From the NCBI GenBank assembly GCA_000747625.2, contig JQDQ01000172.1, forward strand, positions 1 to 39,224: a stretch of 39,224 nucleotides of DNA, read 5' to 3'. The translations under genes and the position numbers were made by a program. Shown here piece by piece: positions 16,875-23,400 of this stretch; the first letter of the stretch is position 1; each line of letters starts with the position of its first letter. The stretch is from Smithella sp. SCADC (lineage in GTDB: Bacteria > Desulfobacterota > Syntrophia > Syntrophales > Smithellaceae). Under the pieces are notes generated by a model. That model was not told the origin of the DNA. It made no database searches and worked only from the letters and a program-made list of their open reading frames with translations.

Positions 16875-17315
16875 ATGGCTGAAAATTTAGCAAACAAAGA
16901 ATGGGTACCGAAAATCGTTGCCGTCGTCTGCAACTGGTGCACATACGCGGGAGCCGATCTGGCTGGTATCAGCAGAATTCAGTATCCGCCGAATGTGCGC
17001 ATTATTCGCGTTCCCTGCACGGGCAGAATCAATCCTTTCTATATAGTGAAAGCCCTGCAGACGGGAGCAGATGGCGTTCTGGTTTCGGGTTGACACCCGG
17101 GTGAATGCCACTATATATCGGGAAATCTGGTGGCGCGCCGCAAGTTTGCGACGTTAAAAAGTTTCCTGAACTACATCGGTGTGGAAGGCGACAGAACCAT
17201 ATTTACCTGGGTTTCCGCCTCCGAAGGTGACAGATGGGCACAGGTCATCAAGGGTGTTACGGAGAAAGTAAAGGCCATGGGACCGGTCGGTAAATTAGTA
17301 AAGAAAATGGGTTAA
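16875..17315 (+). CDS. MvhD/FlxD-like electron-transfer subunit, selenoprotein with in-frame UGA (Sec73)
   Basis: The frame runs from an ATG at 16875 (GGAAGGAGA 4 bases upstream) to 17315, interrupted once by TGA at 17091-17093. Reading the TGA as selenocysteine gives a 146-residue MvhD protein: [29 protein letters not shown], then [19 protein letters not shown] and a normal C-terminal helix region. The paralogue at 25598-26014 has Cys at exactly this position (GGCHPGDCHY), and so does the family in general; it is a [2Fe-2S] ligand site in MvhD. Sequence quality before and after the TGA is equally conserved, arguing against a pseudogene. A hairpin suited to SECIS function starts 13 bases later. 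MvhD passes electrons between the donor enzyme and HdrA. Sec forms are established in methanogens (VhuD). Confidence 0.9.
17107..17134 (+). promoter_or_regulatory. Candidate bacterial SECIS hairpin for the UGA at 17091
   Basis: GCCACTA (17107-17113) pairs with TGGTGGC (17128-17134) through seven pairs, one of them G-U. After a mismatch two further pairs (AT with AT) close a loop of about eight bases, ATCGGGAA, containing three Gs about 27-29 bases after the UGA. Bacterial SECIS elements lie inside the coding region right after the UGA and need a small apical loop with an early G; both fit. The typical bulged U is not obvious, so the fold is a proposal. Confidence 0.55.
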
Positions 17316-17356
17316 GATTATTTAAAGATAATAAAAATAAACGGGGAATCATCACT

Positions 17357-18367
17357 GTGGAAAACATTGAAACAAAATTACGGGAAGAAGCAAAAAGGCT
17401 GCTTTTGGAAAAGAAGGCCGATGTGATCATCGGTTATGAAATGGGCACGCTTCCATTAACAGCAACGCCCTGCTTTATCACTCAGCCTGCGGAAGCCGAC
17501 AAACTTGTCTGGAATAATCTCTGCACGCAGAATCTGGCCAAGTATGTTCATGACCTGATCAGCGCGCACAAAAATTCACAAAAGCGGGTCAAGCCGGAAG
17601 ACCGGAAGAAAAAAGTCATAGGTGTTGTCGCCCGCGGCTGCACAACCAGATCGCTGATCATTCACCTGCAGGAAAGACAATACGGCCGCGATGAAGTTTA
17701 CATTATCGGCGTTCCCTGCGATGGTTACGTGGACGGCAAAGGTCTGAAAGTGGTCATCGGCGGCGCGGACATCGTGGACGGATCGCTTGACGGCGGCCAG
17801 ATCAAGATGAAAACATCCGACGGCGATAAGACAGTCGTTCTTAAAGATGTGCTGGCGGATTGCTGCAAAACCTGCCGGTTCAACAATCCCATAATTTCCG
17901 ATGTCATGGTAGGGCAGAACGCTCCGGCGATGAATCCCGACGCCGAATACAATGAAGTAAAAGAATTTGAAGCCAAATCAATAGAAGAGCGCTGGGCGTA
18001 TTTCATCAAGGAAATGGAAAAGTGCATGCGCTGCAACGCCTGCCGTCAGGCCTGTCCTTCCTGCTATTGCCCGACCTGTTTTGTGGAACAGAGCCAGCCG
18101 CAGTGGGTGGGCATCGGCGAAGACAAGAGCGACACTCAGGTATTTCAATTGATGCGTCTGTATCATATGGTCGGACGCTGTGTTGATTGCGGCTCCTGCG
18201 TTTCCGTCTGCCCGATGGGCGTTGACCTGCGCAAGTTCCTCAAGAAGATTGACAAGGACGGCTGGGAAATGTTCGGAAGCCGCGCCGGTTCTTCGATGGA
18301 AGATATGCCGCCGCTCGGTAAGTACGATGAACATCATGATAAGGGAGACTTTGTCTACAACCCGTAA
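17357..18367 (+). CDS. Flx-type iron-sulfur protein with two ferredoxin clusters (module 1)
   Basis: This 336-residue soluble protein has an N-terminal domain of about 200 residues without recognised motifs beyond CTTRS and GVPCDGYVD, then a C-terminal bacterial-ferredoxin-like part. That part holds CMRCNACRQACPSCYC with PTCF just after (about residues 223-242) and CVDCGSCVSVCP (about 274-285). It is a clear paralogue of the protein at 26029-26895, sharing the CYCxPCF- and HHLAGRC-type segments and the SMEDMPPL/SMEDKPVL end. In the HdrABC-FlxABCD system two Fe-S subunits link the NAD(H)-binding FlxA to FlxD/MvhD; this protein is best read as one of them, though which Flx letter applies is uncertain. 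It lacks the F420/flavin-binding features of FrhB that I would expect to recognise. The start is GTG after a weak GGGGA site. Confidence 0.78.
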   Translation: MENIETKLREEAKRLLLEKKADVIIGYEMGTLPLTATPCFITQPAEADKLVWNNLCTQNLAKYVHDLISAHKNSQKRVKPEDRKKKVIGVVARGCTTRSLIIHLQERQYGRDEVYIIGVPCDGYVDGKGLKVVIGGADIVDGSLDGGQIKMKTSDGDKTVVLKDVLADCCKTCRFNNPIISDVMVGQNAPAMNPDAEYNEVKEFEAKSIEERWAYFIKEMEKCMRCNACRQACPSCYCPTCFVEQSQPQWVGIGEDKSDTQVFQLMRLYHMVGRCVDCGSCVSVCPMGVDLRKFLKKIDKDGWEMFGSRAGSSMEDMPPLGKYDEHHDKGDFVYNP

Positions 18368-18391
18368 TTAGTTCGAGATAATGGAGTTTAC

Positions 18392-18919
18392 ATGGAAACT
18401 TTTCTGGAAGAAGTAAACAAAAAAATACACGGTGTGCCGTTACAGGCCTGTTATCACTGCCGTAAATGCACGGCCGGTTGTCCGATGACCAAGCACATGG
18501 AGTATAACCCCAACAAGGTTATCAAAATGATTCAAAACGGTCAGCGCGACAAGGTGCTCAACAGTTCGACCATCTGGATCTGTCTGTCCTGTGAAACCTG
18601 CATTACGCGCTGTCCCAATAAGGTCGATATTGCCCGGATGATGGATGTGCTGCGGCAGATGGCTATCGAAACCGGTGTCGGAGCCTATGAGAAGAATGTG
18701 TTGAAGTTCCATGAAGCGTTCATCGCCGGCATGAAGAGAGGCGGCCGGATCAACGAACCTATGATGATGGTGGAGTACAAACTCAAGTCCGGAGATCTTT
18801 TCTCTGACGCGATGCTGGGCCTGGATATGTTCATGAAAGGCAAGCTGTCGCTGCTTTCTCCGCGGACAAAAGACATGAAATCGGTTAGAAATATTTTTGA
18901 GAAAACAAAGCACTCGTAA
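18392..18919 (+). CDS. hdrC: Heterodisulfide reductase subunit C-like protein (module 1)
   Basis: This 175-residue HdrC carries two [4Fe-4S] cluster motifs, CYHCRKCTAGCP (about residues 20-31) and CLSCETCITRCP (about 65-76), each followed by a Pro as usual. It ends in a helical C-terminal tail. HdrC wires HdrA to the catalytic HdrB. It lies 24 bases after the preceding gene and 21 bases before hdrB, in the normal hdrC-hdrB order. Length is close to archaeal and bacterial HdrC (about 180). In module 2 the equivalent function is fused to HdrB. Confidence 0.88.
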   Translation: METFLEEVNKKIHGVPLQACYHCRKCTAGCPMTKHMEYNPNKVIKMIQNGQRDKVLNSSTIWICLSCETCITRCPNKVDIARMMDVLRQMAIETGVGAYEKNVLKFHEAFIAGMKRGGRINEPMMMVEYKLKSGDLFSDAMLGLDMFMKGKLSLLSPRTKDMKSVRNIFEKTKHS

Positions 18920-18940
18920 AGAAAGTTAAGGAGGCTAGAG

Positions 18941-19789
18941 TTGAAAGTTTCATACTATCCGGGCTGCTCGCTGCACGCGACGGGAAAAGAATATGATCAG
19001 TCCATGAAGGCTGTCAGTCGTGCCCTCAACATTGAATTGAAAGAAGTTGATGATTGGTCCTGCTGCGGAGCATCGTCCGCGCACAGCACTAATTTCGATC
19101 TGTCCATTGCTCTTTCGGCGCGCAATCTTATCGCCGCGGAAAAAGACGCGATGGATGTCATGGTTCCCTGTGCCGCCTGTTACAATCGTTTTAAAACAGC
19201 GGAACATCATTTAAAAGCCGACAAAGAGCTCAAAGCAAAGATTGAAGGCGTGGTCGGAGCAAAGTATCAGGGCGGCATTAAGATTCGCAATCCCATTGAC
19301 ATTATCTACAATGATATCGGCATTGATGCGCTGATTGCGAAAGTGGTCAAACCGCTGGCCGGACTCAAGCCTGTTTCTTATTACGGTTGTCTTCTGCTTC
19401 GTCCGCCGGAGATTTGCGAATTTGAGAATTATGAAAATCCTTATATGCTGGACAAGATTATGGGTTCAATCGGCGCCGATGTGAAGAACTGGTCTTACAA
19501 GACGGATTGCTGCGGGGGATCGCTCGCGATCAGCAAAACAGCTATTGTTGTTGATATGTGCGACAACCTGATGAGTGCGGCCATAGAGGCTGGAGCAAAC
19601 TGTGTAATAACTGCCTGTCCTCTTTGCATGGCCAACCTGGATATGCGTCCCAGCGAAGGTAAGAAACTGCCGGTGTTCTATTTTACAGAATTGATTTCAT
19701 TGGCCATGGGGCTTTCCGGATCGGCCGATACATTCAAATCTCATATTTTTGATCCGCAACCGCTTTTGAAACAATTGGGGCTGATTTAA
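18941..19789 (+). CDS. hdrB: Heterodisulfide reductase subunit B-like protein (module 1)
   Basis: A 282-residue HdrB. Both cysteine-rich CCG domains are visible: DWSCCGASSAHSTN with the later CAACYNR in the first half, and YYGCLLLRP, TDCCGGSLAIS and CPLCMANL in the second. These bind the unusual non-cubane iron-sulfur clusters that cleave a disulfide in methanogen Hdr. In bacteria the physiological acceptor differs and is not revealed by this sequence; DsrC has been proposed for sulfate reducers. The TTG start is preceded by an AAGGAGG site 8 bases upstream, which fixes it. All CCG cysteines appear intact, so the subunit should be catalytic. Confidence 0.9.
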   Translation: MKVSYYPGCSLHATGKEYDQSMKAVSRALNIELKEVDDWSCCGASSAHSTNFDLSIALSARNLIAAEKDAMDVMVPCAACYNRFKTAEHHLKADKELKAKIEGVVGAKYQGGIKIRNPIDIIYNDIGIDALIAKVVKPLAGLKPVSYYGCLLLRPPEICEFENYENPYMLDKIMGSIGADVKNWSYKTDCCGGSLAISKTAIVVDMCDNLMSAAIEAGANCVITACPLCMANLDMRPSEGKKLPVFYFTELISLAMGLSGSADTFKSHIFDPQPLLKQLGLI

Positions 19790-19850
19790 TAAATTATACG
19801 CGAAATTAGCGCATGCTTTGTAAACAAACAGTTGGAGAAAATTCTTAATT

Positions 19851-20873
19851 ATGGAAAAACGTTTGATAAAAAAAGATGCTTTAGCGGGCATTGCCAAAAA
19901 AATGGCTGAAAAACTCCTTGTCTGGGCGCCGGTGAAAAAAGAAGATAATATTCTTTTTGAACCACTGCAGAAAAACGCAGAACCAAACTTTGCTTATTTG
20001 AATTCTAAAAACGCTCCGAAAAATGTTTTCTTCCCGCACACGGAAACCATGATGAAATATACCCGTACTCCGAAGGGAATGGTCTTTTCAGCCGAAGAAA
20101 ATAAAGCGAATGAATCGGTGTTGTTTGGTGTACGTCCCTGTGACGCTCATAGTTTTGCCCTGCTCGACAAGCTTTTTGATCAGGAGAAATATAAAGATAC
20201 TTATTACATCACGAAAAGGCAGAGCACAACAGTCATTTCTTTGGCCTGTGTCAAGCCTCCTTACGCGAGTTGCTTCTGCACATCGGTTGATGGCGAACCT
20301 GTTTCTTCGGAAGGCGCAGATATTCTTTTGACAGACATCGGATCCGATTATCTGGCTGAATTCATCACTCCCAAGGGAGAAAAACTGGCCTCTTATTTCG
20401 GTGATGCGAAAGCCGATGCCGCAGCCGATGCGAAGAAAAATGACATTGCGGCCAAGGCCAAGGAAGCGATTACATCCAGGATTCCCGCTCATGAAATCAA
20501 GCCGATTCTGGATAAGAATTTCGACAATCCCTTCTGGAACACGATTCACGGCAAATGTCTGGCCTGCGGCACGTGTACTTATTTATGCCCCACCTGCCAC
20601 TGCTTCGATATCAGCGACGAGGTGAAAGGCAGCGACGGTATCCGCATCCGGTCGTGGGATTCCTGTATGTTCCCTATGTTTACCAGGGAAACATCCGGTC
20701 ATAATCCACGGTCTTCGCAGAAGGAAAGATGGCGTCAGCGTACGATGCATAAGTTCAAATATTACGTGGACATGTTCAATGCCATTGCTTGCGTCGGTTG
20801 CGGCCGTTGCGTTATGTCTTGTCCCGTGAATATTGATATTCGAAAAATTGTTGAAGATATTTCAAAATTATAA
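19851..20873 (+). CDS. Sulfhydrogenase beta/AsrA-like 4Fe-4S dicluster subunit (module 1)
   Basis: A 340-residue iron-sulfur protein of the HydB/AsrA type (sulfhydrogenase beta subunit, anaerobic sulfite reductase A). Landmarks are FFPHTETMMKY (about residues 63-73), VLFGVRPCDAHSF, and two cluster regions, CLACGTCTYLCPTCHCFD (about 236-253) and CVGCGRCVMSCPVNIDI (about 314-330), with SGHNPR between them. In Flx and sulfhydrogenase complexes this subunit relays electrons from the NAD(P)H-binding flavoprotein encoded next door. It is paralogous to 26906-27943. An alanine/lysine/aspartate-rich insertion (about 185-205, AKADAAADAKK) is longer than in the paralogue and probably forms a surface helix. 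Confidence 0.85.
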   Translation: MEKRLIKKDALAGIAKKMAEKLLVWAPVKKEDNILFEPLQKNAEPNFAYLNSKNAPKNVFFPHTETMMKYTRTPKGMVFSAEENKANESVLFGVRPCDAHSFALLDKLFDQEKYKDTYYITKRQSTTVISLACVKPPYASCFCTSVDGEPVSSEGADILLTDIGSDYLAEFITPKGEKLASYFGDAKADAAADAKKNDIAAKAKEAITSRIPAHEIKPILDKNFDNPFWNTIHGKCLACGTCTYLCPTCHCFDISDEVKGSDGIRIRSWDSCMFPMFTRETSGHNPRSSQKERWRQRTMHKFKYYVDMFNAIACVGCGRCVMSCPVNIDIRKIVEDISKL

Positions 20874-20887
20874 TTAGGGAGTTAGTA

Positions 20888-21727
20888 ATGCAAAACCCGT
20901 ATATACCTTATCCTGTAGTGGTGGATAAAATCATTACCGAGGTCGATACCAAAGACATCAAGACCTTTCGTTTCAAATTCGTGAATCCGGAAGATGAACA
21001 GAAATATGCCTACATACCGGGCCAGTTCGGCGAACTTTCCATTTACGGCAAAGGCGAATCGCCCATCGGTATTGCTTCCTCTCCGACGCAAAAAGGCTAC
21101 GTGGAATTCACCGTCCAGAAGGCCGGCGTGGTCACCTCAGCGCTTCATGAAATGGAAGAAGGCACCATGATGGGTCTGCGCGGACCTCTAGGTAATTCCT
21201 GGCCGCTGGAATTTCTGGAAGGAAAAAATATAGTCATCGTCGGCGGCGGATTCGCGTTCACCACATTGCGCTCCCTGATAAATTACATGATTTTCGGCGA
21301 CAACCGTAAACGCTTCGGAAATATCACTGTTATTTACGGTGCAAGAAATCCCGGTTTGCTGCTTTACAAAGATGAATTGATTGAATGGCAAAAAAGAAGT
21401 GATTTGAATATCAATGTTACCGTAGACAAGGGTGACGCAACCTGGAAGGGCAAGGAAGGTTTTGTGCCCGCGGTATGTAAGGAAGTTGCTCCCAGCAAGG
21501 AAAACGCTGTGGCTGTGATCTGCGGTCCTCCCGTGATGATCCGCTTTACATTGCCAGTATTTTTTGATCTGGGTTTCTCCAAGGAAAACATTATTACTTC
21601 TCTGGAAATGAGAATGAAGTGCGGAATCGGCAAGTGCGGCCGCTGCAACGTGGGCGGCAAATATGTCTGCAAAGACGGCCCGGTATTTTCGCTGGCGGAA
21701 TTGGATAAACTGACACCGGAATACTGA
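20888..21727 (+). CDS. FlxA/HydG-like FAD- and NAD(P)-binding reductase subunit (module 1)
   Basis: This 279-residue ferredoxin-reductase-type flavoprotein resembles the sulfhydrogenase gamma subunit, AsrB and FlxA. The FAD-binding beta barrel contains ELSIYGKGESPIGIASSP (about residues 51-68), the nucleotide domain IVIVGGGFAFTTLRSL and VICGPPVMIRF, and the C terminus holds a [2Fe-2S] site CGIGKCGRCNVG with a later Cys (KYVCKDGP). It should exchange electrons with NAD(P)H and pass them to the Fe-S subunits. It starts 14 bases after the preceding gene and closes module 1; its stop codon lies inside the repeat at 21726-21874. It is highly similar to 27982-28842. Confidence 0.9.
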   Translation: MQNPYIPYPVVVDKIITEVDTKDIKTFRFKFVNPEDEQKYAYIPGQFGELSIYGKGESPIGIASSPTQKGYVEFTVQKAGVVTSALHEMEEGTMMGLRGPLGNSWPLEFLEGKNIVIVGGGFAFTTLRSLINYMIFGDNRKRFGNITVIYGARNPGLLLYKDELIEWQKRSDLNINVTVDKGDATWKGKEGFVPAVCKEVAPSKENAVAVICGPPVMIRFTLPVFFDLGFSKENIITSLEMRMKCGIGKCGRCNVGGKYVCKDGPVFSLAELDKLTPEY

Positions 21728-21874
21728 CAGCCTCGTAAAAAAGTCCATATGCAGCGTTGCGCTGTACCTTCCCCGTATCAAGTACGGGGCAAGCTTGCTG
21801 CGGCGTACGCAAAAAGTACGCGTAACTCGCTAGGCTTTGCGCGCCTTGCCTCTGGTACTTTTTAAGAGGCTGTC
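21726..21874. repeat. MITE-like intergenic repeat with 18-base terminal inverted repeats
   Basis: GACAGCCTCGTAAAAAAGT at 21726-21744 is matched in inverse orientation by ACTTTTTAAGAGGCTGTC at 21857-21874. Inside are two further hairpins, CCCCGTA/TACGGGG (about 21771-21789) and GCGTAC/GTACGC (about 21804-21822). The left end overlaps the stop codon of the flxA-like gene. Related pieces occur at 25359, 32391 and 32494. It has no coding capacity and may end module 1 transcription. The rest of this gap, to 22036, is AT-rich and holds only the leader of the next gene. Confidence 0.75.
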
Positions 21875-22036
21875 TTCTTGGTTACGCGAAAGATTAGCAG
21901 ATAACCGGCGTTTTACATTTTTAAAATTATTCGATGTTTTATCGATGACATGGTTGAAGTTGAGTTTCAATTTGCGCTTTCTTTTTTTGTGTGTTAGCAA
22001 AAAATAAATTGATTTATGAATGACGGGGGAAGTTGA

Positions 22037-23233
22037 ATGTCGCAAACAGTTACACCATATCTGGAAATGTCTCAGGCGATTGTGGATGCAGGTGGTGAGG
22101 CGCTGAAGAAATGTTACCAGTGCGGTACCTGCACGGGAACATGTCCCTGGACGCCGATAACCCATTTTAATATTCGCAAGCTTGTACGATTTGGCCAACT
22201 GGGTATAGATGGAATCGAAGAATATATGTGGGGATGTTCGACCTGCAAATTCTGCGTGGATCGCTGTCCACGGGGCGTAGAAATCATTGACGTGGTTACG
22301 GCGATAAGAAATGTTTACAGCGGCGGCGGAATGCTTCCGCAGAGTCTGCGGGCTTTCGTTGGTTCCATGTCGGCGCGCGGCAATCCCTGGTCCGGCGATC
22401 AGGCAAAAAGAAACGACTGGGCCAAAGAAAAATATCCTATTTATTCCAATGACGCTGAATATCTTTTCTGGACATGCTGCACTGTCTGTTACGATCCCCG
22501 CAATATCAAATTGGCCAAAGCGACCGCTGAAGTATTGAATTTGTCCGGTTTGAAATGGGGAATGCCTTCAGTGGATGTCAACTGCTGTGGTGAGAGTTTG
22601 AGAAAAGTTGGCGATCTGGAGTTGTTTGAAAGACTGAAAAACAACAATCTTCAATATTTCAATAAAAAAGGTGTCAAAAAAATAATTACCGTTTCTCCTC
22701 ACTGCAGGGTTTCTTTTAAAAAGGATTACGGCAATGATTATGAAGTTGCGCACTTTAGCGAGTTAATGGCCAGTCTCATAAAAGAAGGAAAACTTACCCC
22801 CAAGAAAGATTTTGGTGGTCTCAAGGTTACGTATCATGATCCCTGTTATCTGGGCAGGCACAGCGGTGTATACGACGCACCCCGCGATATTCTCAAATCG
22901 ATCCCCGGTATTGATTTTGTGGAGATGGAAAGAAATCGCGAGCAGAGCATGTGCTGCGGCGGCGGCGGCGGCGGACTCTGGATGGAAAAACTCAAAGGCG
23001 AACGTTTAAGCGATCTGAGGATTGAAGAAGCAATGGCGACCGGCGCTACAGTCTTGGCAACGTCTTGTCCGTATTGTATTACCATGTTTGAAGACAGCAG
23101 CCGGACACTCAATGTAGATGAACAAATTAAAATAAAAGATGTGACAGAATTATTTCTGGAGAGCCTGGGCGTCAATATGGAAGAGTTAATGGCAGGTGCT
23201 TCCGGCCTTAACTTTACATGCAAAGCTGATTGA
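22037..23233 (+). CDS. hdrD: HdrC-HdrB fusion (HdrD-like) of module 2
   Basis: A 398-residue fusion with HdrC features at the N terminus and HdrB features after them. The clusters CYQCGTCTGTCP (about residues 26-37) and CSTCKFCVDRCP (about 68-79) are followed by two CCG domains: CCTVCYDPRN with VNCCGESLRKVG, and YHDPCYLGRHSGVYD with MCCGGGGGGLW and CPYCITMF. This is the arrangement of HdrD-type proteins. It would be the disulfide- or acceptor-reducing subunit of module 2. No cytochrome partner (HdrE) is present, so it is probably soluble. An ATG follows a GGGGGAAG site. The gap after it (23234-23400) contains a hairpin repeat. Confidence 0.87.
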   Translation: MSQTVTPYLEMSQAIVDAGGEALKKCYQCGTCTGTCPWTPITHFNIRKLVRFGQLGIDGIEEYMWGCSTCKFCVDRCPRGVEIIDVVTAIRNVYSGGGMLPQSLRAFVGSMSARGNPWSGDQAKRNDWAKEKYPIYSNDAEYLFWTCCTVCYDPRNIKLAKATAEVLNLSGLKWGMPSVDVNCCGESLRKVGDLELFERLKNNNLQYFNKKGVKKIITVSPHCRVSFKKDYGNDYEVAHFSELMASLIKEGKLTPKKDFGGLKVTYHDPCYLGRHSGVYDAPRDILKSIPGIDFVEMERNREQSMCCGGGGGGLWMEKLKGERLSDLRIEEAMATGATVLATSCPYCITMFEDSSRTLNVDEQIKIKDVTELFLESLGVNMEELMAGASGLNFTCKAD

Positions 23234-23270
23234 GAATATTTTATGACGCTTTTGAAAAAAATCTGTATAT

Positions 23271-23361
23271 GTCATTTCGAGGAGGACGATTTATCGGACG
23301 GCGAGAAATCTTTCTTTTACATTGTTATTTTATAAGATTTCTCGCTGCGCTTCGAAATGAC
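23271..23361. repeat. Hairpin repeat with GTCATTTCGA ends
   Basis: GTCATTTCGA (23271-23280) and TCGAAATGAC (23352-23361) are perfect inverted ends, and an inner pair GCGAGAAATCTT (23301-23312)/AAGATTTCTCGC (23334-23345) extends the hairpin. The same design recurs at 32597-32685 and, with a GTCATTGCGAG end, at 37639-37712. It is non-coding and lies between two genes of the same operon direction. Confidence 0.8.
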
Positions 23362-23400
23362 AGGCTGATGTTTATTATAATATATAAGTAGGGAGACTCT

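Noticed and set aside
17091-17093. TGA in MvhD as an ordinary nonsense mutation or sequencing error
   Set aside because: The codon falls exactly on a conserved metal-ligand Cys, the protein remains conserved on both sides, and a suitable hairpin follows. Selenocysteine explains this better, though raw reads were not available to me.
17094-17103. CACCCGGGTG palindrome as an operator
   Set aside because: It is inside a coding frame, is only ten bases long, and has no loop to form a hairpin. Coincidence with His-Pro-Gly codons is sufficient.
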